From assembly GCA_936450465.1 (NCBI GenBank), contig OW388289.1, positions 75,938,593 to 76,002,592 on the forward strand: 64,000 nucleotides of DNA, given 5' to 3'. Each line of letters opens with the position of its first letter. Within the stretch, counting starts at the first letter, position 1. The DNA comes from Gibbula magus (lineage: Eukaryota; Mollusca; Gastropoda; Trochida; Trochidae). The notes under the pieces are model-generated. The model was not told the DNA's origin. It was given only the letters and a program-made list of their open reading frames with translations, and did no database searches. Of this stretch, positions 38,001-46,179 are shown one piece after another. A program made the translations under genes and the position numbers.

Positions 38001-41000
38001 GAACCTGCCACACATTGCTGATTACCGAATCAAGTGCGACAGGGAAGCAAAGAATCCGAACCCTTTTCCCCTCCAGAAAGACATCGGCTATGGGTACGGA
38101 CACGAGGCTAAAGACGCAGGGTTAGTCACTACGTCTGCATACAGCGGAATTGTGGTGCTCGAGCATGGGCAGAAGATGACCTTCAACTTCGACGTTGACC
38201 GACCAGTTGAGTTCCAGACGAAACTGCATCACAGGAACATGACTTCGTATGAGCTGGAGAAGTACCTGGAGACTAACGTCACCAACAAGAACGGGGAGGT
38301 GACAGTGACGATGCCTGAAGAGGGACTCACGGTCGATTCAGAGTACGCACTGGAGATCAACACCAGGGAGACAGACAGTCACGACTCGTTCAGGAATGTG
38401 TGCAACTACTTCCTGACCCCCGACAAGAGACAGTGGAAGGCGGACTCGGATGCTGTAGTCAGGGCGGTGGTGAAACCACAGGGACGACCAAACCGCACCC
38501 AGACAAAGATACAACAGAAACCTGTCAGATCTGAGGTAGGTTCACATCAAACCTTTTCAGATATGCAGGACGGCGGCCTCCACATACCCAAGCGTATCGT
38601 AATAAATTTAATTTCGCAAACATATTTTCCCTTAGAACTGACTTACATTATGTTGGGTTGAGGTTGAATACAATTATTTGATGTCAGTCCGCATAACAAA
38701 TGTGTGCTTTGCCAAAAGGTCACAATCACTTCTATATTAAACTTACCATGCAAACATTCATGAGATTTGGTGAATAAATTTGATGGTGATTCCACGAAAG
38801 TTGTTTACTTTCGTAAAGAGACACATATCAATCTTTTTTTAAATATGATTTTCGTTATCATTGAAACTATCTGAGTTCACGGTCGCCAAACGAACTGTCA
38901 TATTCAATTGTAGAGCCCACGCCGCCGGATGCGGTACGCTACCGGAGGAGACGATATTGACGACCTTGAGAGGAAAATCCGAGAGTTCGAGAAGTCGGGT
39001 CTGGATGAGAAGGACGAGGATTATACCAAAGCTAAAGAACGACTCCTCAAGTTGAGGAACGACGCCAACAGAGACGAGGTAATGGGATAGATGATCATGT
39101 GATGGTTTGATATTTCAAGTGACCTCTTAACAAACCTGCTTTAACTTCGTACATAAGGCAAGTGTTTTATTGACAAAGTGAATACAACTTCAATAGTGAG
39201 AAAGGAACAACTTTAAAAGCAATCATATATCCGTACAGGGGGCGGGATAGCCCAGTGGTTAGCGCGTTCGGCTTCGGATCAAGAGGGTTCGAATCCCGCC
39301 AGGGGCACGGCAACTGTGTCTGCAGTAGAGAACTGTTCTACACGCAGTAAGGTTTGGGTGCAATGCTACACTGAATTTCAAGATTAGTACCACCCATGGT
39401 TCGCTAGTTCCAGCCGGTGCTCGCAGGTTTCACCGCAATGCATAGCCACATGTGGGCTTTCTCCCTGCCATAATACTAGCAGTCGCGATATAAGTGAAAT
39501 ACTGTTGAAAGCGGCGTTAAACCCCACCTCACCTCACCTCACCTATATCCGTACAATCATATAATACTAGAAAATATGTCGTTTTAAAACCTTACATTGC
39601 ATAAATAATAAAAGGTAGCCTATAGATTTAAATAAGTACTCTATCTTCATCGATGTGATGTTATTTATGTAAACTTTCAGCGTATTCAGTGTATCTAGAC
39701 TTGCTAAATAAGGACCTAGACTGTATCAAAGGCTCTTAGTTTTACACAGCCATTGGGCAGGACTTCATCGCACATAATAACACATCTCAAGGACGAATTC
39801 AATGAGTATTCATTTCATTTGCGCATCTATTCCTTCAAGGAACATTTTACAAATCAGACAATGTGATATACTTAATTTACTTCACGTGAATTCATTGTAA
39901 AAAGTGCAACATATATTTCTCTCATTCAAGACCCCTCGGTACCGTATGCGAGACGCCACGAAGGGAGATTCTATCGAGGACCTGGAGAGAACCATCGACG
40001 ACTTCGAGAACTCGGGCCTGGATGAAAAGGACAAAGATTTGACCAAAGCGAAGGAGAGGCTCGCGGAACTGAAGAAGAAGAAAGAGGAAGAAGATGTAAG
40101 AATTTCCAAACGAATGTTTAATAGCCATAATATAATGAAAACTAAATGAAGATTATTATATTGAATTGAACACTCAGGTCCACTCAAATGAAATTGAACC
40201 GACAGTTTGACTAAAAGGCACTAGTGACATTCAGTGTTGTAATCCATGGACCTACTACAGGGCTCACTGGTCTAACAACCAATGACCTCTTTTGCAGGCT
40301 ATCCGGAAGCGGATGCGGGATGCGACGGGCGAGGATGATATGGATGAGTTGGAGAAGTCTATTGAAGCGTTCGAGGCGGCAGGTATCGATGAGAGAGACC
40401 GGGATCTCACCCTAGCCAAGGAGAGACTGGCTAAACTGAAGAACGATGCGTACCAGGAACCCGAGAAGGAAGACGAGGTGAGGCTCCTCACATTTTGGCT
40501 TAAAGTGGAGTTTTATAATAAGAAAACATCACTGAAAACTGACCCTTATTTCAAGCAGAATTAAAGGTTCAAGCAATTATCGAAACAGTGTACTGTGACA
40601 CTTATATACATTTTCCATCTCATTGTTATTTGTGTTCAATATTTGCAACATACAGTATATGTATCAAAGTTTAACCCATGTTGGCAATGGACATTCTCTT
40701 CCCACAGAAGTTACACCCTCCAGATTCCGAAGATAGGAAATCTGAAAGGAGTAACCTCTGTGGGAAGAGAATTGGCAATGGGTGACCATATACATATAAT
40801 GACTATATACGTGTATACTACGTTTGCCATTTTCAAAGTACACAGTACAGTTGAAATAAATACATACCAAATGGCATAATTTTTTAAGGTAAATGCCAGT
40901 ATGACAAACGGGTGTGATATTTTATTACTGGGCTGGAAACGAGATGTTTGGTCTCTTTGCCACAGAGTGCCCGAGAGGCTATGCGGGATGCCACAGACTA

Positions 41001-44000
41001 CGGTTCCGCTGCTGAACTAGAGAAGGCCATCAAAGACTTCGAGGACTCAGGGCTGGACGAGAAGGACGAAGATTACACAAAGGCCAAGGAACGACTTGCA
41101 AAACTCAAAGATCAGGAACAGAAGAGTAGGTGTTGTTATCAAATGATACACAAATCGGACGTGAGAATGTACCAATTAATACAATATGTACATTATGACC
41201 AGGATGCCAAGGCCTCGTATGTGTAATTAGTGTGCATCAACTACCCTAAGATCAATGGCGGGCTCATCTTGTATAAATGGCTGGGATAATTGTTGATAAG
41301 AGATTTGTAATCGGTCTAACGATATTCTATAAATACATAGGCCTTTTTAAAAGTTGTAAAAATAGTCAAAATACAGCCTTTTTCTCATCTCACGTAATGC
41401 TTAAAACAAAATGGCGGATACTCCGATACAGAACCCTCCCTTTAATTGGCTTAGTCACTTCAATCATTATGATCCTTTCCCCAGAGCCAAGAGACGATAA
41501 TGAAGAGGACAGGCTAAGAAAGAAGTTAGCTGACGCCCTGGACGGGGACGACATGGACGCCCTGAATGACGCCCTAGTTGCGTGCAAGGATGCCGGACTG
41601 GAGGACAAGGGTGATATTTCAGAGGCGGAGCGGAGACTAATGCAAATGCACAAAGATAGTGAGTAGTGTCTTAACGTATATAGATATGTAGATATGGAGA
41701 AATGATTCAATGTATTCTAAGAAGGGATAAGAAACATCCCGTTATTGAACATTTAAAGATAATAGGGATCGTAGTATAACGTATTAAATACTGCGGTATT
41801 AAAAAATATAATATGGATTTATATATATTAATTATCAAAATTAATAGTACTAGTGCCTTCAAGATTGTTCGTTGAATAATTAGGTGTGAAAGGGATGTTA
41901 TCTATAGAACAGCATATATTTAAAGATTATTGAAAGACAATATGTATAATATTTTCACTAATGGTTGTATGGCCATAATTAGAAAAGTATTGGTTATACA
42001 CATAGATATGTTGAATGATGTGCCCTAGATTAGGTAGTTATGTGTGTGTTGTTTGTATGGTTCATTTCGTAGCCTATATTTACTTTAGGTATGTCATCAT
42101 TTTCAGCCAAAGAAATAGTGTCTTCTTCGCAAAGGAGAAATTGCTTTAAAAAATAGGATTTGTGTCAGACAAAGTCAAGATTTCTAAATGTTAAGGTTAT
42201 TAAAGTAAACAGAGAAAGCTACTGCTATTGCAACAAATCTTAGGTAATAAAGCCGATGTTGACAAACACTGACTTGTATTATGCAGAGTTGGAGGAAGCA
42301 AAGAAAGCGCGAGACGCGGAGCAGCTGCAGAAGGCGATAGAGGAAGCTGAACAGTCGGCTGTGGCTGACAAACTGGACAGGACAGACGACCTGGAGGAGG
42401 CCAAGGAGACTCAGGAACAGATCCAGAGGGTCAAGAAGTTCAACCAGCAGGTGTGCACTCACTTCCGGTATAGATAGATCACTTCCGGTATAAGGAATCA
42501 CTACCAACTGCCAGAAAATTCTTGTAGAATTATTTACTTCCAGTAAAGCATGACCATGATGTCATTTAGAGTAGGATTTTCTACTTTTGGTATAACATAT
42601 AAGGTAGAGTAGTCTACCTACTTGCGCCAGAATGGTCACTTCCGGCAGAATATTTTCTTCCTAGTTAATGTTTTCACTTTTCGTAGAATGTACCTACATC
42701 TATGCATGTTTACGAAAGTTTCCGCAAAACTTCTTCCGGGACAATTTTGAATTTTGAATTGTCAACACTCTGTGAAAGCTATTTTCAGTTGTCCTACGTA
42801 CTGCTATTGTTACTAATACCATATATACTTGAATGTCATTGCAGCTAACATAAAAGTATCATAGATAAGAATTTATATATGAATAACCGTTTATCTAGTG
42901 CACATTTACCCTGTCAGTGTTTACTGTCAGGTCCTCGAGCTGAACCCACGTCTAGTGTCCGAGATCGCCAGCTACAAGCGTCCCAAGCCGTGTATCCAGG
43001 ACGTCATGACCGCCACCTACATTATTCTGAACGACAAACCTAACGATAATAATGTAAGTTAACTTGTCCATATACTGCCCTTGTGATCTTAATAGGATAT
43101 ATGTATATAATGTTACTGGAACAATAACAGATGATACAAAGCAGATGACGATGAGAAGCGGATGATGACAATCGAGGTGACCGTAATGTTAATGATGATG
43201 ACAGGCGAACGATGACAATGTACGAGGTTTCCACTCGTGGTCATAATATTACAAATATTAAATATGATTTATGAGCATTACCTTTGTGGTATTCCTCAGG
43301 AAAAATTGCAAAATTCTCCAAAAATAGTATCAAAAATGGAAAAGATGTTAACATGATAATTATACAATGCATCGACATCCATCATAATGAATAAATGTCC
43401 CTGTGGTTCTCCTTACAGTGACAGTACGGGGTATATACTTGACTCGTTTGGAAGACATGTTCAGTATTTCTCTACAGCCTTTGAACATCTAAATACACCA
43501 ATTCTGAACACCTAAATACACGTTCTGAAATAGTGTGCATAACGAGTACAAACAGCAAGGGTATACATGTTAACACATACGAACATATACATTCTCGCTG
43601 ACTTCTTACAGTGGCAGAGCATCGTAAAGAGAATGAAGAGTATCGGCCAGAAAAACATCATCAGAAGGGTTGGCGCCTTCGACATTGTGAGTGTGACCCC
43701 GGAACAGGCTGATAAGGCGGGCAAACTCATCGACCCTTACGACATAGATGAGGTGAAGAGAAACAGTCGAGGAGCTGGTACTTTCTATATATGGGTAGGT
43801 TTACTTTACCCTATCAATGCTTTATTCGGTACTATGACCTCCGGCCCATATAGGCTTTAAGGTGCCAATATGTAAGTAGACAAGCAGGTTGGCTACAAAC
43901 ATTTGCTGACGCAGAAGCAGTGATTGGTTTAAAAAGTGTTGTAACGAAGTAAGAACATTTGTGTCATAGGATGGCATGTACAGACAGGTGTACAGACAAA

Positions 44001-45951
44001 CGGTAGGTAGTTAGATATTAAAGGGACACCGCGTCGAGGATAAAAATGAGACCAGATTTATCTACCTTTGCTGATTAACGTGTCTGCTAACGAGTCATAG
44101 ACTCCCAATTTTAGACAATTGAGGTAATTGGTAATAAAAATAACTCTATGTAAACAGTTAAGTGAGACGTAATTCGTTAGCAGACACGCTAATCAGTATC
44201 GGTATATAAATCTGATCTCATTTTTATCCTGGACGCGGTGTCCCTTTAAGCTTTCATATGCTGGACACATCATAACAAAATGAAATTCCTGTTCTACAAT
44301 ATCTGTTTTACATACTTTACTCATTCCCATTGCTCTTGTTATATTACAATGTTGACCAAGTTCAACCTCTAGTCTGACTATACGAATACGGACTTTCGTC
44401 AAATTACGACGATGTAGGGAATCCGTATCATTAACAACAAACGTTCAAAAGTGTTGAACACAGGAAGAACACTTATAAGACCATTTCCACTGTATAATCT
44501 ATGATCAGTGTGTGATACAAGGCACGTTCGACAACCCGGAACCTGGTAACGTCTAGTCTGGTAACTTTGAGTCTAGTCTGGTAACTTTGGTCTAGTCTGG
44601 TTACTTTGAGTCTAATCTGGTAATTTTATCTAGTCTGGTAACTTTGGTCTAGTCTGGTTACTTTGAGTCTAATCTGGTAATTTTATCTAGTCTGGTAACT
44701 TTGAGTCTAGTCTGGTAACTTTGAGTCTAGTCTGGTAACTTTGAGTCTAGTCTGGTAACTTTGGTCTAGTCTGGTTACTTTGAGTCTAATCTGGTAATTT
44801 TATCTAGTCTGGTAACTTTGAGTCTAGTCTGGTTACTTTGAGTCTAATCTGGTTACTTTGAGTCTAGTCTGGTTACTTTGAGTCTAGTCTGGTAACTTTG
44901 AGTCTAGTCTGGTAACTTTGAGTCTAGTCTGGTAACTTTGGTCTAGTCTGGTAACTTTGAGTCTAGTCTGGTAACTTTGGTCTAGTATGGTAACTTTGAG
45001 TCTAGTCTGGTAACTTTGAGTCTAGTCTGGTTACTTTGAGTCTAGTCTGGTAACTTTGAGTCTAGTCTGGTAACGTCTAGTCTAGTCTGGTAACTTTGAG
45101 TCTAGTCTGGTAACTTTGAGTCTAGTCTGGTTACTTTGAGTCTAGTCTGGTAACTTTGAGTCTAGTCTGGTTACTTTGAGTCTAATCTGGTTACTTTGAG
45201 TCTAGTCTGGTAACTTTGAGTCTAGTCTGGTAACGTCTAGTCTAGTCTGGTAACTTTGAGTCTAGTCTGGTAACGTCTAGTCTAATCTGGTTACTTTGAG
45301 TCTAGTCTGGTAACTTTGAGTCTAGTCTGGTTACTTTGAGTCTAGTCTGGTAACTTTGAGTCTAATCTGGTAACTTTGAGTCTAATCTGGTTACTTTGAG
45401 TCTAGTCTGGTAACGTCTAGTCTAGTCTGGTAACGTCTAGTCTAGTCTGGAAACTTGTCAAGTTTGTCAATATCAAACATGTGTATGCCAGTAAGAGTGT
45501 CGTTGAGGAATATAATGTAATCAACTTTGGACATGAATAAACTCCATACATAGAATTAAGCATACCACCAAGTTGGATAGAAAGAACAGCATATATATAA
45601 TATAGCTTATTGACTGGCATCACCTGGGCCCCGTTCCATAACAGCGAGCGCTTATAATCGCTCATTGATTGCTCAATGTAGCGCTCAAGTAGCGCTCAAG
45701 TAGCGCTTATTCTCTCCTGAACGACACGGTGCAAAACCTCAAAGTTCGCTCGCTTTGCTACGTAGCGCTACATTGAGCAATCGCGTTCAAGAGAGGTTTA
45801 AAAGTAATTGCTAATAGAGCGATTACTTTGAAACCTCTCTTAAACACGGTCCTGGTAGGTTTGCTCTATGCCCAATCCATAAATGTTTCTGGATCTATTT
45901 CAGGCTCGTGATGTAGTGAAGGAAGTGAAGAAAGGCGGCAGCGAGGAATGA
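27154..45951 (+). CDS. gene 1: KY/hillarin-like pseudo-transglutaminase with helical repeats and dynein-stalk-like C-terminus (14 coding exons)
   Basis: Fourteen exons with GT-AG borders join in frame (2,955 nt, 984 residues plus stop). Order by residue: 1-6 MGGGSS, a candidate N-myristoylation signal; 30-55 proline- and lysine-rich linker; ~55-196 transglutaminase-like domain of the KY/hillarin family; ~197-531 KY-type beta-rich domains; 532-867 six helical repeats, one per exon; 868-984 a region resembling the end of dynein heavy-chain coiled coil 1 and the microtubule-binding domain. KY-family proteins act at the cytoskeleton of muscle and other cells. The apparent loss of the catalytic triad suggests a scaffold, not an enzyme. 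No AAA+ motor or second stalk helix follows, so this is not a dynein. Linking membrane to microtubules is an inference. Exon joins are predicted by eye; the domain order is well supported, the exact splice sites moderately. Confidence 0.85.
27316..27900 (+). repeat. CCGTCCGT repeat with three ~172-bp units, in intron 1
   Basis: Begins with CCGTCCGACCGACCGTCCGT; units start with TTCGTTTCCGGA near 27,361, 27,532 and 27,704. Each carries CTGAAACTTTSCATGTGTAT and GCCTTTTGATATTTTCAG or close variants. Related in style to 2,040-2,655. Confidence 0.8.
28400..28715 (+). repeat. imperfect ~57-bp tandem repeat in intron 1
   Basis: Five or so diverged units share AACGTTTCTAACAAATTTCA and CCTTAACTATTTCACTACAT-like words. 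Boundaries are approximate. Confidence 0.6.
28786..28899 (+). CDS. gene 1 exon 2 (residues 17-54)
   Basis: Acceptor TTTCCAG, donor gtaagt, phase 0 at both ends. Encodes an acidic then proline-rich segment (DDYPPPKPPVSKK), followed by DVFRPDDFAHIDNHAKS, which matches the usual lead-in to KY-family transglutaminase-like domains. Confidence 0.85.
28981..29016. repeat. (AT)18 microsatellite
   Basis: An uninterrupted AT run of 36 bp, probably polymorphic. Confidence 0.97.
31405..31660 (+). repeat. imperfect tandem repeat with CCATTGACCAATGGTCA units
   Basis: About four units of 60-65 bp with the partly palindromic core TTGACCAATGGTCAC and variants, separated by GAGATGGTTCA-like words. Confidence 0.6.
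31725..31975 (+). mobile_element. possible LINE 3' tail ending AATAAAG + TTATCTTATCT
   Basis: Ends in AATAAAGTATTATCTTATCTTG (31,943 on), very like AATAAAGACTTATCTTATCT at 49,810. No RT motif is left in the preceding sequence, so the assignment rests on the tail alone. Confidence 0.35.
33002..33105 (+). pseudogene. LINE reverse-transcriptase fragment
   Basis: Translates as VPIHKKNDVQNCTNYRPVSL then TSCLSKVFEKCV, the fingers region of a non-LTR RT (NYRPVSLTS motif), before a stop. Only ~35 codons survive. Confidence 0.8.
33216..33569. mobile_element. TTAA-flanked MITE
   Basis: TTAA at 33,212-33,215 and 33,570-33,573. Ends AGGAGCAGTAGCACGTTTTT and its near-complement (AGGGGCAGTAGCACGTTTTT on the other strand) form ~24-bp inverted repeats. 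The 354-bp body is non-coding and AT-rich; short frames inside are fortuitous. Confidence 0.85.
34110..34212. repeat. 21-bp tandem repeat, about 4.5 copies
   Basis: Unit TACGTAGGAGATACTAAGTCC (21 bp), beginning with the palindrome TACGTA. Because 21 is a multiple of three, it leaves a repeated SYVGLSI reading on the minus strand, which is not a gene. Confidence 0.93.
34445..34910 (-). repeat. inverted, diverged copy of the repeat in 3,170-3,635
   Basis: Its reverse complement follows 3,170-3,635 and 7,448-7,913 in order: TAGTCATAATTCAACGTAAT, the GCGATTT..ACACCTCAT block, GCAGTGATAATCATCATT and TTAATTAACGAG, CACAGTCACGCCTCA, and the CGATTTTATGCTCAATTGAT end. Confidence 0.8.
34987..35125 (+). 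pseudogene. LINE RNase H domain fragment
   Basis: Translates as GPFSAYTAELMAIAIA, a stop, then KILILSDSLSALQALKNKS. AYTAEL (acidic residue) and LSDSLSALQ (Asp) are conserved RNase HI motifs of I/Jockey/R1-type LINEs. One in-frame stop marks it as dead. Confidence 0.8.
36353..36576 (+). CDS. gene 1 exon 3 (residues 55-128 plus): start of transglutaminase-like domain
   Basis: Acceptor CTGCAG, donor gtttgt (weaker), phase 0 to 2. Encodes MQMVRAIFVWLGSQ, the helical lead of the KY-type domain, and KGQGSYAAFFAQIC. In family members this region reads G-x-C-x-G-Y with a nucleophilic Cys; here the aligned residue is Gln (about residue 117). Confidence 0.88.
36940..37142 (+). CDS. gene 1 exon 4 (residues 129-196): core of transglutaminase-like domain
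   Basis: Acceptor GTATTGCAG, donor gtgtgt, phase 2 to 1. Reads RAAKIPCVVVRGKGKAVGYE, then KCKWTAVYVGQQWRLIHPLW. The usual H-x-W-N-x-V is C-x-W-T-A-V (Cys about 159), and the usual Asp of LVD is His (about 174). The fold-defining Trp and Gly residues are kept. Confidence 0.9.
37532..38535 (+). CDS. gene 1 exon 5 (residues 197-531): KY-type C-terminal beta domains
   Basis: Acceptor CACTTCAG, donor gtaggt, phase 1 to 0; the largest exon. It contains DDFFFLTDPDQFVYFCRPD and PWQLLDKPFSEQEF, the family hallmark after the TG-like core. Two repeated beta-rich modules follow: one ends FPVAGVYKLRVFGGTG, the next ends DSEYALEINTRET and RNVCNYFL. A basic, Gln-rich tail (RPNRTQTKIQQKPVRSE) leads into the helical repeats. 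An ATG at 37,564 is internal, not a start. Confidence 0.93.
38914..39078 (+). CDS. gene 1 exon 6 (residues 532-586): helical repeat 1
   Basis: Acceptor TTGTAG, donor gtaatg, phase 0 at both ends, 165 nt. Encodes RMRYATGGDDIDDLERKI, then KSGLDEKDEDYTKAKERL. Same plan as the next exons: a helix, a G-L-D-E-K-D turn and a second helix. Confidence 0.9.
39238..39543 (+). mobile_element. tRNA-derived SINE, second copy, in intron 6 of gene 1
   Basis: A box TAGCCCAGTGG (39,248-39,258), B box GGTTCGAATCC (39,286-39,296), the same body as 14,301-14,619 and a CACCT tail. Flanked by a perfect 12-bp target-site duplication TATATCCGTACA at 39,226-39,237 and 39,544-39,555. Confidence 0.93.
39931..40095 (+). 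CDS. gene 1 exon 7 (residues 587-641): helical repeat 2
   Basis: Acceptor CATTCAAG, donor gtaaga, phase 0, 165 nt. Encodes YRMRDATKGDSIEDLERTI and SGLDEKDKDLTKAKERLA, ending in a highly charged KKKKEEED tail. Same length as exon 6, so recent tandem exon duplication is likely. Confidence 0.92.
40298..40477 (+). CDS. gene 1 exon 8 (residues 642-701): helical repeat 3
   Basis: Acceptor TTTTGCAG, donor gtgagg, phase 0, 180 nt. Encodes RMRDATGEDDMDELEKSI and AGIDERDRDLTLAKERLAKL, with a longer acidic end (EPEKEDE). Confidence 0.92.
40681..40781. repeat. intronic inverted repeat flanked by 10-bp direct repeats
   Basis: Arms 40,693-40,714 and 40,751-40,772 pair at 21 of 22 positions (ATTCTCTTCCCACAGAAGTT pairs with the other arm), with a 36-bp loop. 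TTGGCAATGG lies at both edges (40,681-40,690 and 40,772-40,781), which may be a target duplication of a small foldback element. Confidence 0.8.
40966..41125 (+). CDS. gene 1 exon 9 (residues 702-754 plus): helical repeat 4
   Basis: Acceptor GCCACAG, donor gtaggt, phase 0 to 1. Encodes EAMRDATDYGSAAELEKAI and SGLDEKDEDYTKAKERLAKL. First exon of the array to leave phase 0. Confidence 0.9.
41330..41445 (+). repeat. fragment of the repeat family at 52,662-53,069
   Basis: Shares the right part of that MITE: AAAGTTGT-AAAAT, a CTCATCTCACGTAATGC block (TTCATTTCACGTAATGC there) and an AGAAYCCTMCCTTTAA end. It lies only ~40 bp before exon 10. Confidence 0.6.
41485..41658 (+). CDS. gene 1 exon 10 (residues 755-812 plus): helical repeat 5
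   Basis: Acceptor TTTCCCCAG, donor gtgagt, phase 1 to 1. Encodes RLRKKLADALDGDDMDALND and then AGLEDKGDISEAERRLMQM; more diverged than repeats 1-4. Confidence 0.87.
42287..42450 (+). CDS. gene 1 exon 11 (residues 813-867): helical repeat 6
   Basis: Acceptor TTATGCAG, donor gtgtgc, phase 1 to 0. Encodes EEAKKARDAEQLQKAIEEAE and DLEEAKETQEQIQRVKKF, a Glu/Lys/Gln-rich helix suited to a coiled coil. It leads directly into the dynein-like exon. Confidence 0.87.
42931..43053 (+). CDS. gene 1 exon 12 (residues 868-908): dynein-stalk-like segment
   Basis: Acceptor CTGTCAG, donor gtaagt, phase 0. Encodes LVSEIASYKRPKPCIQDVMT then YIILNDKP. Dynein heavy chains have the same pattern at the coiled-coil 1/MTBD junction: E-I-x-S-Y/F-K-x-P-P-x-x-V-x-x-V-M-x-A-x-x-I-L-L. 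Confidence 0.85.
43612..43794 (+). CDS. gene 1 exon 13 (residues 909-969): dynein microtubule-binding-domain-like segment
   Basis: Acceptor TTCTTACAG, donor gtaggt, phase 0. Begins with Trp (WQSIVKRMKS), as in the dynein W-x-x-A-K-x-L/M motif, and runs to VTPEQADKAGKL and SRGAGTFYIW, matching the dynein S-x-A-A-x-x-L-x-x-W pattern. Confidence 0.85.
43870..44402 (-). pseudogene. LINE C-terminal relic, interrupted by a MITE, in intron 13
   Basis: From 44,402 the minus strand reads IRIVRLEVELGQHCNITRAM, then VCKTDIVEQEFHFVMMCPAY, a zinc knuckle of the type seen at 49,947-50,400, then meets the MITE end. Beyond the MITE a weaker continuation (about 43,880-44,017) is consistent with the usual short C-terminal tail, but is uncertain. 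Confidence 0.7.
44022..44245. mobile_element. TTAA-flanked MITE with ~70-bp inverted ends
   Basis: TTAA at 44,018-44,021 and 44,246-44,249. Ends read AGGGACACCGCGTCGAGGAT and, on the other strand, AGGGACACCGCGTCCAGGAT; matching continues inward for about 70 bp to GTGTCTGCTAACGA with few mismatches. Inserted into the LINE relic. Confidence 0.92.
44540..45452 (+). repeat. 20-bp minisatellite, about 45 units, in intron 13
   Basis: Main unit TCTAGTCTGGTAACTTTGAG with variants (TTACTTTGAG, TAATTTTA, shorter TAACG units). Non-coding. The variant units recur in blocks, suggesting larger-scale duplications within the array. Confidence 0.96.
45628..45855. repeat. foldback repeat with two nested hairpins
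   Basis: A perfect 19-bp inverted repeat (GATTGCTCAATGTAGCGCT, 45,667-45,685, with 45,764-45,782) is followed by a 20-bp pair with one mismatch (45,789-45,808 with 45,822-45,841; AAGAGAGGTTTAAAAGTAAT). GGGCCCCGTTCCATAA at the left is a common start of invertebrate foldback MITEs. It lies ~50 bp upstream of the last exon. Confidence 0.75.
45904..45951 (+). CDS. gene 1 exon 14 (residues 970-984 and stop)
   Basis: Acceptor ATTTCAG, phase 0, encodes ARDVVKEVKKGGSEE then TGA. Joined to exon 13 it gives FYIWARDVVKEV, like the dynein W-V-R-A-x-x-x-Y motif that begins coiled coil 2. The protein ends here. Confidence 0.8.
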   Translation, partial: ARDVVKEVKKGGSEE

Positions 45952-46173
45952 GACAGGGAGAACTGGTCTGATGCTGAAACCTGCTCTATGTGCCTTGTAA
46001 TCAATAGACACTCAACTGAATATCTCACTTCCTTTGCTTCATTGAAGCAACTGAAATCTCACTTGAAATAGCACTTGCTACATTAAGATTGTTATGGTAG
46101 AACATGGATGTACAAACCAGATGAATCAGCACATCAATAGCATTTGCTCTTTCATATTGCTTATGCATACAGG

Positions 46174-46179
46174 AATAAA
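46174..46179 (+). terminator. candidate polyadenylation signal AATAAA (proximal)
   Basis: AATAAA about 220 bp after the stop of gene 1. Use is inferred. Confidence 0.4.

Noticed and set aside
37564..38661. A separate single-exon gene starting at 37,564
   Set aside because: The frame is open before this ATG back to the acceptor at 37,531, and a donor at 38,536 ends the exon; upstream exons continue the same domain.
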